Assembly (NCBI GenBank): GCA_905201565.1
Contig: CAJKOS010000132.1
Location: forward strand, 1-5,285
Length of the DNA stretch: 5,285 bases
Origin: an uncultured Erysipelotrichaceae bacterium
GTDB taxonomy: Bacteria > Bacillota_I > Bacilli_A > Erysipelotrichales > Erysipelotrichaceae
Direction: 5' to 3'
Notes under the pieces: generated by a model
Databases searched by the model: none
Seen by the model: only the letters and a program-made list of their open reading frames with translations
What the model was told of the DNA's origin: nothing
Translations under genes and position numbers: made by a program
In this document: piece after piece, positions 1-5,285 of the stretch
Layout: each line of letters starts with the position of its first letter
Numbering within the stretch: the stretch's first letter is position 1

Positions 1-412
1 CCCGATGACACGGTATGAGAATCGATATTGGATTATGACCGACAGCACCACCAACCGCCTGACAGGACATGCGGGCAATGCCTCTTTGTTTTGCGACACC
101 TTCCGCAATTTCCTTATAGGTCATCACCCTGCCATAGGGAATCGTGCAGAGGATCTTCCATACATCATTTTGAAATGGTGTGCCTTTTGGATGCAATGGT
201 ACATGTACACCAGTTTTCTTTCCAGAAAAGTATGCGTCCAGCCACCGCTTTGTCTCTAAGAGCACTTCTGTCTCTTCTGTAACGGTTTTTTCACCCTGCA
301 ACGTTCTTGCAAAATACTTCTGCCCCTCAAACCAGGCACCAGTCAGCCCAACAGTGTCGCATGACAGCAGAATCCTGCCAAGCGGTGAATCATAATATGA
401 AATATACTGCAT
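1..412 (-). CDS. ogt: Methylated-DNA--protein-cysteine methyltransferase (Ogt/MGMT), 3' end beyond window
   Basis: This is a suicide DNA-repair protein that moves the alkyl group from O6-alkylguanine (and O4-alkylthymine) in DNA to its own cysteine. The frame opens at ATG 412-410 and runs off the window edge after 137 full codons. The visible protein has the short N-terminal domain (MQYISYYDSPLG start), the GTPFQNDVWKIL segment and PYGRVMTYKEIA helix of the DNA-binding domain, and GGAVGHNPISILIPCHR, with the acceptor cysteine at residue 135 (bases 8-10). About 25-35 C-terminal residues are missing. Glutamine 118 (MSCQAVGG) occupies the place of the arginine finger (R128 of human MGMT); from memory this substitution also occurs in other Firmicutes homologues. 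The start lies 4 nt after the stop of the upstream GNAT gene, and only a weak GAGG inside that gene's end serves as ribosome site, so translation is probably coupled. It is the fourth gene of the minus-strand operon, with a glycosylase acting on the same class of damage. Identity is near certain. Confidence 0.95.
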   Translation of the reverse strand, partial: MQYISYYDSPLGRILLSCDTVGLTGAWFEGQKYFARTLQGEKTVTEETEVLLETKRWLDAYFSGKKTGVHVPLHPKGTPFQNDVWKILCTIPYGRVMTYKEIAEGVAKQRGIARMSCQAVGGAVGHNPISILIPCHR

Positions 413-416
413 AACT

Positions 417-857
417 TCAGCGCCTCATATAGAGCAATGGATATTGATTACCCTGTTCATCAAGGTCGGTGCGTTTGAACACATGGAATCCCATATGTTT
501 ATAGAAACCCTTTGCCTTTGGATTTTGTTCATTGACCGTAAGCTGATCAATACCATAGTTCTCTATACCATATGTCATCAATTGTCTGCCAAGGCCCTTC
601 CCTCATTTTGCATCCTCAATAAACAGCATTTCCAGAGATGTTTCCTGTATACCCATAAAGGCAGTTGGAGTACCATCTTCTTTCTTAGCAATCACAAGAT
701 GGGCAATGCCCCGCAAAGCCTCTGGTACATATTCCTTTATCTTTACGATCTCTTCATCCGATAGAAACAGATGTGTTGCCTGCACAGCACTCTCCCATAC
801 CACAAGAAGCTGTTCTACCAGTTCATCTGTTCGCTTATCTACTTCAACAATTTTCAT
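417..857 (-). pseudogene. YjaB-like GNAT acetyltransferase interrupted by an in-frame TGA at codon 85
   Basis: GNAT-family N-acetyltransferase, 146 residues when read through TGA at 605-603. Before the stop are the N-terminal VVWESAVQATHLFLSDEE region and beta strands ending in LEMLFIEDAK. After it, in the same frame, come GKGLGRQLMTYGI (acetyl-CoA loop) and LTVNEQNPKAKGFYKHMGF, ending QYPLLYMRR. This matches E. coli YjaB throughout as I recall it (VWCRSVDATHDFL, LFIDPDVRGCGVG, NVNEQNEQAVGFYKKVGF, PYPLL), a small acetyltransferase whose natural substrate is poorly defined. The TGA sits on the first position of the R/Q-x-x-G-x-G motif, arginine in YjaB, so one C-to-T change of CGA (or A-to-T of AGA) explains it. 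The 84-residue upstream product would lack the cofactor site. The start overlaps the glycosylase stop by ATGA, with GAGGT 6 nt upstream. The rest of the frame shows no decay, so the lesion is recent, a sequence error, or read through. Confidence 0.85.
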
Positions 858-1507
858 TTCTTTACCTCATTTTTCTTTTTCACCGCATAATCCTTCATGC
901 CAGGCATTGCACCACCTGCCACCGCCCAAAGGTACAATGAGGCAACAGACCCATAGGGACTATAGCGCCTTCTGTACTTTTCAAACAATTTGCGGTCAAT
1001 TTTGCGATGGTGGTAAACCATGCGCAATCCCCTTTGTATGGCAAGATCATCATAGCTGAATATATCAGGGCGCTGTAAGGAAAACAACAATATCATCTCC
1101 GCTGTCCATACACCTATGCCCTTTAGGGAAGATAACGCTTCTATCGCTTCCGCATCGCTCATCTTCTTTACCGCTTCTATGTCAAACGCACCAGTCTTCA
1201 CCTTCTCTGCAAAATCAAGCATATAGGCTGCTTTGCGAAAGGAAATACCCGTGGATTGCAAGGCATCCATGCCAGCAGCGAGTACCGTATCCGCATTGAC
1301 CGTTCCAAGCAGATCACAAATCCGCTTCCAGATTGTTGCCTGGGCACGGGTCGATATCTGCTGACCAGCAATGTGATGGATGACAGCTGAGAACACATCA
1401 TCATCCACTTCTCTTTCCACCATACCGATGGCATCGATCACTTCACCAAGTTTACTGTCCTTTGCCTTGAGGTAGTCTTTTTCTTTATCACCATATAGAA
1501 AGATCAT
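854..1507 (-). CDS. DNA-3-methyladenine glycosylase, AlkA/Mag-type HhH-GPD family
   Basis: Monofunctional base-excision glycosylase, 217 residues, expected to release 3-methyladenine and other alkylated purines from DNA. Visible hallmarks are IAGQQIS (47-52), RKAAYM (91-96), the helix-hairpin-helix LKGIGVWTAEMIL (128-140) and SYDDLAIQRG (151-160), where Asp154 matches the catalytic aspartate of AlkA (D238 in E. coli). The C-terminal RYSPYGSVASLYLW (181-194) is also typical. The protein lacks the extra N-terminal beta domain of E. coli AlkA (282 residues) and is nearer the size of short Mag-type enzymes. It has no C-terminal cysteine cluster, which argues against MutY or endonuclease III. The start at 1507 is 4 nt after the permease stop with no strong Shine-Dalgarno, so translation likely depends on coupling; the end overlaps the GNAT start by 4 nt. 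Neighbouring ogt supports a role in alkylation defence. I leave the symbol blank because AlkA and Mag subfamilies cannot be separated by eye. Confidence 0.92.
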   Translation of the reverse strand: MIFLYGDKEKDYLKAKDSKLGEVIDAIGMVEREVDDDVFSAVIHHIAGQQISTRAQATIWKRICDLLGTVNADTVLAAGMDALQSTGISFRKAAYMLDFAEKVKTGAFDIEAVKKMSDAEAIEALSSLKGIGVWTAEMILLFSLQRPDIFSYDDLAIQRGLRMVYHHRKIDRKLFEKYRRRYSPYGSVASLYLWAVAGGAMPGMKDYAVKKKNEVKK

Positions 1508-1511
1508 ATGC

Positions 1512-2447
1512 TTATATTATCCCGATATTCTGCAAAATAACAATCCAGGCAAACAATGTCACAAGGGATACCACCATACTTGTTGCCACGATTTCTCCAG
1601 CAAGTGCACCATCCGCTTCCATATTCTCACTCATCGTATAGGCATTTGCTGCAACGGGTGTCGCAAAGACAATAAAAGACAGGAAGACTTCAAGAGAACT
1701 GAACGATAAAGCAAAAGAAACCAGCAGTGCACACAATGGAATGAGAATCATTTTGACAACAATGGTACAAACAATGCATTTTCTATCATCGTTCAATGCA
1801 GAAAACGACAATGTTGCACCAAGCACCATCATGGCAAGCGGGGTTGTTACACCGGAAAGATCTGAAAGAATATCCGCAATTGAAGCAGGCATTTCCACCA
1901 ACAGTAATGAAAAGAGAATTCCTGACACAGCACCAATTAACATTAGATTTTTCAAAATTGATAGCAAGATGGATAGATCTGCCTTCCCACCACGATAATA
2001 TTCCAGAATCATCACCGCTGCAACATTGTACAATGGCACAAATACCGCCACAATCAGGGATGCAGCCGCAAGAGCTTCTTTGCCATACAGCGCTTCGGTA
2101 AGTCCCATGGCAAACAGGACAATATTGCTGCGATAGGGACAATGCACAACAGCGCCCTTCCTTCTGTTATCTATAATGAAGTGGGGAACCATGAACATCG
2201 ACAAAGCAATAACCCCGACCAGCAGGAATGTCACAAACAACAGAAACGATGGATGAACAGTGCTGTCAAAAGAAATCGTATACGTATTAACAAACATTGT
2301 GACCGGATAGAACAGCCGGAAAATCAAAGTATTGAGCTGTTTGGAAAACTGGTCGTCCATGAGGTGGAAGCGATGGGCAAAGTGACCAAGGCACAAATAC
2401 AACAGATACGGAAGAACTGCATTGAAAGATGTGAAGAGATTTGACAT
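1512..2447 (-). CDS. AEC-family (auxin efflux carrier type) permease
   Basis: Integral membrane transporter of 311 residues, a normal size for the AEC family (TC 2.A.69), whose bacterial members include malonate, malate and other organic-anion carriers. About ten hydrophobic segments can be seen. Family-like features are the first helix VLPYLLYLCLGHFA (11-24), LIFRLFYPVTMFVN (41-54), YRSNIVLFAMGL (105-116) in place of the usual FR-N-G loop, TTPLAMMVLGATLSF (201-215), and the FATPVAANAYTMSENM stretch (261-276) followed by GEIVATSMVVSLVTL. The start at 2447 is preceded by a full AAGGAGGT at 2464-2457 with a 9-nt spacer. A second ATG at 2452 lies in another frame and closer than ideal. It is the first gene of the minus-strand operon, divergent from the AraC-type gene that may control it. 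The substrate cannot be read from sequence. Its pairing with alkylation-repair genes is unusual to my knowledge, and a link to export of a damaging metabolite is only a guess. Confidence 0.9.
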   Translation of the reverse strand: MSNLFTSFNAVLPYLLYLCLGHFAHRFHLMDDQFSKQLNTLIFRLFYPVTMFVNTYTISFDSTVHPSFLLFVTFLLVGVIALSMFMVPHFIIDNRRKGAVVHCPYRSNIVLFAMGLTEALYGKEALAAASLIVAVFVPLYNVAAVMILEYYRGGKADLSILLSILKNLMLIGAVSGILFSLLLVEMPASIADILSDLSGVTTPLAMMVLGATLSFSALNDDRKCIVCTIVVKMILIPLCALLVSFALSFSSLEVFLSFIVFATPVAANAYTMSENMEADGALAGEIVATSMVVSLVTLFAWIVILQNIGII

Positions 2448-2456
2448 ATCATGGAT

Positions 2457-2464
2457 ACCTCCTT
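2457..2464 (-). promoter_or_regulatory. Ribosome binding site of the AEC permease
   Basis: Reads AAGGAGGT on the minus strand, a full complement to the 16S rRNA tail, 9 nt before ATG 2447. It decides the start over the out-of-frame ATG at 2452, which is only 4 nt away. It is the strongest ribosome site in the window, in keeping with the lead gene of an operon whose later genes have weaker sites. Confidence 0.85.
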
Positions 2465-2538
2465 GTCACACTATCAATTTATTCCGCTTTATAATCATTT
2501 TCTGTATATAACTAACCAGAAAATAGTAAAATATGACC

Positions 2539-2544
2539 AAGAGG
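2539..2544 (+). promoter_or_regulatory. Ribosome binding site of the AraC-type gene
   Basis: AAGAGG followed by T lies 8 nt before ATG 2553. It selects this start over the in-frame ATG at 2451, which has no ribosome site and would add 34 residues unlike the usual N-terminus of this family. Confidence 0.75.
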
Positions 2545-2552
2545 TTATCTAT

Positions 2553-3371
2553 ATGACATCAGAAAACTTTCCTTGGCGCATCTATCACGTCAAAAGCAAT
2601 ATCTCTTTTCCCCAAAACCCATCTTTTCATGTTATGCACTGGCACAAGGAAGTGCAGTTTTCCATTGTCACTCGTGGCAAGCTCATTGTAGAAACAATGG
2701 GCAATAGAGAAATCATTGCAGAAAACCAGGTATTGTTCATCAACCGCGACACACCACATTGCATCGTTTCGACAAATGATGCACAATACACATCTCTTCT
2801 TTTTCCCATAGAAGCATTATTTACCACCATTCCTGATGTACGCCTGCAGCTGGAAAAATTCACAACAGATGGACATCTTCCAACAATTTGCCTGAGTCGT
2901 GATACTGCATGACAGAGTTCCTGTATGCATATGATCCAGGAAGCCATAGAGGAAACAAACAGCCTTCGCATGAGTGCATTGCTGCTATCGATCATGAGCA
3001 TTTTGATCACAAGAACTGAACAACCTGCAACACATGCAAGAACGATAACGGAACAAAGAACAGAAACAATGATGAAATGCATTGCGGAACATTTCGGTGA
3101 TGACATTTCTCTTTCTGAGATAGCTGATAGTGCAGGCATCAGTAAAACCGAAGCCAACCGCTGTTTCAAAGCTGTGCTTTCTACTACACCATACCAGTAT
3201 CTTCTTGAAACACGCCTTGAACATGCCTGCCATCTGTTAGTAACAACAACACTTTCCATTCATGACATTGCCATGCAGTGCGGATTCCATGAAGACAGCC
3301 TCTTTGGCAGTTCATTCCGAAAGAGAACGGGTATGACACCTTTGCAATATCGTCGGAAAAAGGCAGTATGA
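2553..3371 (+). pseudogene. AraC-family transcriptional regulator interrupted by an in-frame TGA at codon 120
   Basis: Read through the TGA at 2910-2912 this frame gives 272 residues, a normal AraC/XylS length. The N-terminal half is a cupin-like sensor: HWHKEVQFSIVTRGKL (29-44) and NREIIAENQVLFINRDTPH. The C-terminal half has two helix-turn-helix units, about residues 185-206 (ISLSEIADSAGISKTEANRC) and 235-257, closing with the AraC signature IHDIAMQCGF and FRKRTGMTPLQYRRKK. The stop falls at the linker after ICLSRDTA; many relatives carry a tryptophan here, so TGG to TGA is the simplest change. No frameshift or other damage is seen. As read, ribosomes would make a 119-residue sensor half; the DNA-binding half could be made only by reinitiation, for example at ATG 2925, 12 nt after the stop, without a good ribosome site, or by readthrough (UGA followed by C is a leaky context). 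It is divergent from the AEC operon and upstream of MATE, either of which it may have controlled. Confidence 0.85.
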
Positions 3372-3389
3372 TACCATCCTTCATGGTAT
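3371..3389 (+). repeat. Perfect inverted repeat at the AraC stop / MATE promoter
   Basis: Arms ATACCAT (3371-3377) and ATGGTAT (3383-3389) pair without mismatch around the loop CCTTC. The left arm begins on the last base of the AraC stop codon and the right arm overlaps the -10 box of the MATE promoter. It lacks a T tract and is short, so it is a poor terminator. It could be an operator for a dimeric regulator or an mRNA hairpin at the end of the AraC transcript. Confidence 0.6.
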
Positions 3390-3392
3390 AAT
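3384..3392 (+). promoter_or_regulatory. Extended -10 promoter of the MATE gene
   Basis: TGGTATAAT is a perfect extended -10 (TGn followed by consensus TATAAT at 3387-3392). No good -35 lies at the usual distance (CAGTAT at 3364-3369 with a 17-bp spacer), which extended -10 promoters can tolerate. Transcription would start about 3399-3401, so the mRNA would have zero to two bases before ATG 3401. Confidence 0.65.
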
Positions 3393-3400
3393 GCGCAGGT

Positions 3401-4801
3401 ATGCAGAAAAGAAAAGATTGGATTTACAAGTGGATTGGCACAAGGGACTTTTATAACAAAGTCCTTTATATTGCAGTGCCATTGATCATCCAGCAGATCA
3501 TCACAAGCTTTGTCAACATGCTGGACAACATCATGGTCGGACAGACCGGTACCCTTCCGATGAGTGCCGTGTCCATTTCCAACCAGCTCATCAACATCTT
3601 CAACCTTGCCGTATTCGGATCTGTTGCGGCAGCGAGTATCTTCGGTGCCCAGTTTTTTGGAAAGGAAGATAACCAGGGCGTACGAAACTGCCTCAGATTC
3701 AAACTGGTAACCGAAGGATTAATCGCTATTGTGTTTATGGCAGGTCTATTCTTCTTTGGACAAAACCTCGTCTCCCTGTTTCTTAACCCTGCCACAAATA
3801 CACAAGAAAACATCCATGCAACAATGCAATATGCATTGAGCTACATCAATATCATGATCATAGGCTTTCCGGCATTTGCCCTCTCACAGTGTATTTCTTC
3901 CTCAATGAGAGAAGCTGGTGAAACCAGGATTCCGATGATTGCCAGCATCATTGCTGTTGCGGTCAACTTCTGTGGAAACTCCATCCTCATCTTCGGTCTG
4001 TTTGGCTTTCCTGCCCTTGGCGCAACCGGTGCTGCCATTGCGACCGTCATCTCCCGCTTTGCGGAACTTGGTGTCATCCTGATTGGTGCAAAGATGAACA
4101 TGGACATGTTTCCCTTCTTCCGCAATGTCATGCAGAATTTCAAAATTCCCGGAAGTCTTGCCAAAGATATTATCGTCAAGGGTATGCCACTGGTTGCCAA
4201 TGAAATCCTTTGGTCAGCAGGTGTTGCAGCAATAGCCCAGTGCTATTCTGTAAGAGGCATCGATGCAGTAGCTTCCTACAACATCACAACAACGATTGAA
4301 AACCTGTTCTTTGTCTTCAACATTGCCATCGGTGACTGTATTTCCATCATGGTAGGACAACTGCTGGGTGCAGGAAAGACGGAAGAAGCCGTAGGGACAG
4401 ACAGAAGACTTATCGTCTTCAGTTTCCTGGTCAGTATCGTTTTAGGTCTTATCCTCTTCCTGAGCGCCCCTGTCTTTCCAATGCTCTATAACACAACGCA
4501 GGCAGTTCGAAATGATGCGGCAGGTATGTTACGTGTCTATGGTCTTACCCTTTGGATATCTGCCCTCTATAACTCCGGTTACTTCACCATGCGCTGTGGT
4601 GGAAAAACTGTCATCACCTTCCTGTTTGATTCGGTTGGCACCATTGCGGTATCCTTCCCGATCGCCTTTGTACTTGCCCATTTCACAGGCATGAACATCA
4701 TCGCCATGTATATCGTTTTACATCTGATTGACCTCTACAAAGTCATACTTGGACTATTCCTTGTCCATAAACGCGTATGGGTCAATGATCTTGTCTCCTG
4801 A
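3401..4801 (+). CDS. MATE-family multidrug/sodium or proton antiporter
   Basis: Membrane efflux protein of 466 residues, the usual length for the MATE family, with about twelve hydrophobic segments in two similar halves. First-half landmarks are PLIIQQIITSFVNMLDNIMV (27-46), GQTG, and FGAQFFGKEDNQGVRN (81-96). The second half has the matching MVGQLLGAGKTEEA segment. Members export cationic drugs, dyes or metabolites using a Na+ or H+ gradient; the substrate here cannot be told. ATG 3401 is the only in-frame start, because TAA stands at 3389-3391 and no alternative GTG or TTG follows before the first helix. There is no Shine-Dalgarno site at a workable distance (AGG is one base from the ATG), unlike most other genes here. 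It follows the AraC-type gene by 29 bp but seems to have its own promoter. It ends at TGA 4799-4801, right after the expected C-terminal region, followed by a strong terminator. Confidence 0.95.
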   Translation: MQKRKDWIYKWIGTRDFYNKVLYIAVPLIIQQIITSFVNMLDNIMVGQTGTLPMSAVSISNQLINIFNLAVFGSVAAASIFGAQFFGKEDNQGVRNCLRFKLVTEGLIAIVFMAGLFFFGQNLVSLFLNPATNTQENIHATMQYALSYINIMIIGFPAFALSQCISSSMREAGETRIPMIASIIAVAVNFCGNSILIFGLFGFPALGATGAAIATVISRFAELGVILIGAKMNMDMFPFFRNVMQNFKIPGSLAKDIIVKGMPLVANEILWSAGVAAIAQCYSVRGIDAVASYNITTTIENLFFVFNIAIGDCISIMVGQLLGAGKTEEAVGTDRRLIVFSFLVSIVLGLILFLSAPVFPMLYNTTQAVRNDAAGMLRVYGLTLWISALYNSGYFTMRCGGKTVITFLFDSVGTIAVSFPIAFVLAHFTGMNIIAMYIVLHLIDLYKVILGLFLVHKRVWVNDLVS

Positions 4802-4828
4802 CACCAATTCAATCACAATATAAAACAC

Positions 4829-4860
4829 AAGGACGATAGCACATCACACTATCGTCCTTT
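4829..4860 (+). terminator. Rho-independent terminator after MATE, possibly bidirectional
   Basis: A perfect 11-bp stem, AAGGACGATAG (4829-4839) with CTATCGTCCTT (4849-4859), encloses a 9-nt loop, and the right arm runs into TTTT on the plus strand. It lies 27 bp after the MATE stop. On the minus strand the hairpin is followed by GTGTTTTAT, a weaker T-rich tail, so it may also stop transcription of the convergent small gene, which ends at 4924. Confidence 0.9.
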
Positions 4861-4923
4861 TATCACATCCTGATGGAAATGATGATCATCGCTGATATAG
4901 AATCCCACTTCCCTGACCATCCA

Positions 4924-5187
4924 CTATTTTTCTATTTCTCTATTGTATTCTTCAACGGAAAGATTCAAGGCTATAACAACGTCAACAGTTGAATACCCCC
5001 GTTTCCACATCCTGTCAGCCATTTCAAAAGCTTGCTGCTTCTGCTCTTGTGTCATACCTTGTGAATTATATATTAACTTAGCCAGTGCCCTTCCTTGTTT
5101 CACACCTTTCTCATAGGCTGCTTTTTCATATATTGGCACATACTGTTCAAAATATTTTATCAATGTATCTGAATCTGTTATATGCAT
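4924..5187 (-). CDS. Hypothetical 87-residue protein resembling the tail of Rpn/PD-(D/E)XK transposase-type proteins
   Basis: I do not recognise this as a named family. It is a charged, helical, soluble protein with no signal peptide or membrane segment. The region YEKAAYEKGVKQGRAL (about 21-36) and the C-terminal MWKRGYSTVDVVIALNLSVE (about 60-79) resemble the C-terminal tails of Rpn-like nuclease or putative-transposase proteins, which carry EKG-x-x-G repeats and a closing small helical motif of the G-S-x-x-D-V/I type. It has no nuclease domain. It does not look like a mere fragment: ATG 5187 has a good GAGG ribosome site (5197-5194) with a 6-nt spacer, a TGA lies in frame just upstream at 5193-5191, and a TATAAT box stands at 5212-5207. 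It could be a free-standing tail protein or an old remnant that regained a start. It converges on the MATE gene and shares its terminator region. Confidence 0.65.
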   Translation of the reverse strand: MHITDSDTLIKYFEQYVPIYEKAAYEKGVKQGRALAKLIYNSQGMTQEQKQQAFEMADRMWKRGYSTVDVVIALNLSVEEYNREIEK

Positions 5188-5206
5188 ATGTCACCTCACC
5201 ATTCAA

Positions 5207-5212
5207 ATTATA
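5207..5212 (-). promoter_or_regulatory. -10 box upstream of the 87-residue protein
   Basis: TATAAT on the minus strand, about 20 bp before ATG 5187, giving an expected transcript start near 5200, just ahead of the ribosome site. The -35 at a 17-bp spacing (GCATGT) is weak, so this is a tentative call. Confidence 0.45.
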
Positions 5213-5285
5213 ATCAGGGAATATGCAAAACATGCACTTCCCCTATCATGAACAATCAGTTCATGCTTTTACGGATCTCTTTGAG

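Larger units (their letters stand above)
2448..2552. promoter_or_regulatory. Divergent promoter region between the AEC operon and the AraC-type regulator
   Basis: This 105-bp AT-rich gap must hold promoters for both directions. Candidate elements seen by eye are TATAAT at 2490-2495 on the plus strand (upstream TTGTCA at 2463-2468, but the 21-bp spacing is too long) and, on the minus strand, TATAAA in the same patch and TTTACT/TATACA with a 16-bp spacer near 2525-2498. None is a clear consensus promoter. AraC-family genes often act on the divergent neighbour, so an operator is expected here, but I see no convincing direct repeat that would mark it. Confidence 0.5.

Noticed and set aside
444..1059. 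Plus-strand open frames of about 106 and 117 codons across the GNAT and glycosylase genes
   Set aside because: They are complements of conserved minus-strand genes, lack ribosome sites, and show no domain-like pattern.
603..2912. Selenocysteine insertion at the two in-frame TGA codons
   Set aside because: Neither site is a cysteine or redox position in its family, and no bacterial SECIS-like hairpin with a suitable loop is evident just downstream of either TGA.
2627..3259. 210-codon open frame on the minus strand, antisense to the AraC-type gene
   Set aside because: It has no recognisable domain, is rich in cysteine and serine as antisense frames often are, and lies opposite codons that clearly encode AraC helix-turn-helix motifs.
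2925..3371. DNA-binding half of the AraC frame as an independent gene
   Set aside because: No good ribosome site precedes ATG 2925 or 2931, and the frame joins the upstream half with only the TGA between, so one interrupted gene is simpler. Reinitiation remains possible.
4881..4890. Perfect 10-bp palindrome GATGATCATC
   Set aside because: A single palindrome this short in a 63-bp gap between a terminator and a gene end has no promoter or partner copy nearby, so chance is a sufficient explanation.
5247..5265. Inverted repeat CATGAAC / GTTCATG followed by CTTTT on the plus strand
   Set aside because: The stem is only 7 bp, AT-rich, with a four-T tail and no plus-strand gene before it. Too weak to call a terminator; it could be an operator, but the window ends 20 bp later.
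5256..5285. Possible last nine codons of an upstream minus-strand gene (LKEIRKSMN, stop TGA at 5258-5256)
   Set aside because: All three frames are open only briefly at the window edge, so nothing selects this frame as coding.

Overview
The window looks like accessory chromosomal DNA of a low-to-mid GC Gram-positive bacterium (Bacillota). The grounds are Shine-Dalgarno sites of the AAGGAGGT / GAGGT type before most genes, tight polycistronic packing, and protein sequences closest in style to gut Firmicutes. A member of the Erysipelotrichia is possible, but this is inference from general resemblance and not from a marker gene.

Layout. Positions 1-2447 carry four minus-strand genes that read as one operon. 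In transcription order they are an AEC-family permease (2447-1512), an AlkA/Mag-type HhH-GPD 3-methyladenine DNA glycosylase (1507-854), a YjaB-like GNAT acetyltransferase (857-417) and the O6-methylguanine-DNA methyltransferase ogt (412 to beyond base 1, cut just after its PCHR active site). Gaps are 4 nt, or a 4-nt ATGA overlap, so translation is probably coupled. Two genes repair alkylated DNA by different chemistry, which suggests an alkylation-defence operon with a transporter attached. A 105-bp divergent intergenic region (2448-2552) separates it from a plus-strand AraC-family regulator (2553-3371), followed 29 bp later by a MATE efflux pump (3401-4801). A strong, possibly bidirectional terminator (4829-4860) lies between the MATE gene and a convergent 87-residue hypothetical protein (5187-4924, minus).

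The most notable feature is that two genes are cut by a single in-frame TGA while the reading frame stays open and conserved on both sides. One is the GNAT gene, stopped at codon 85 exactly at the arginine of the acetyl-CoA motif. The other is the AraC gene, stopped at codon 120 between the cupin-like sensor and the DNA-binding domain, where a tryptophan would fit. No frameshift is involved in either. All 11 tryptophan codons I checked in the window are TGG, and other genes end naturally at TGA, so wholesale UGA reassignment is unlikely. Recent nonsense mutations (or sequence errors) are the default reading; readthrough or split-protein expression is the more exciting alternative.

A second point of interest is the MATE start. 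A perfect extended -10 (TGGTATAAT) lies 8 nt before the ATG, with no usable Shine-Dalgarno site, which predicts a leaderless or near-leaderless mRNA. The -10 overlaps the right arm of a perfect hairpin that begins on the last base of the AraC stop codon. I did not find a convincing new multi-gene system, mobile element, CRISPR array or RNA gene.
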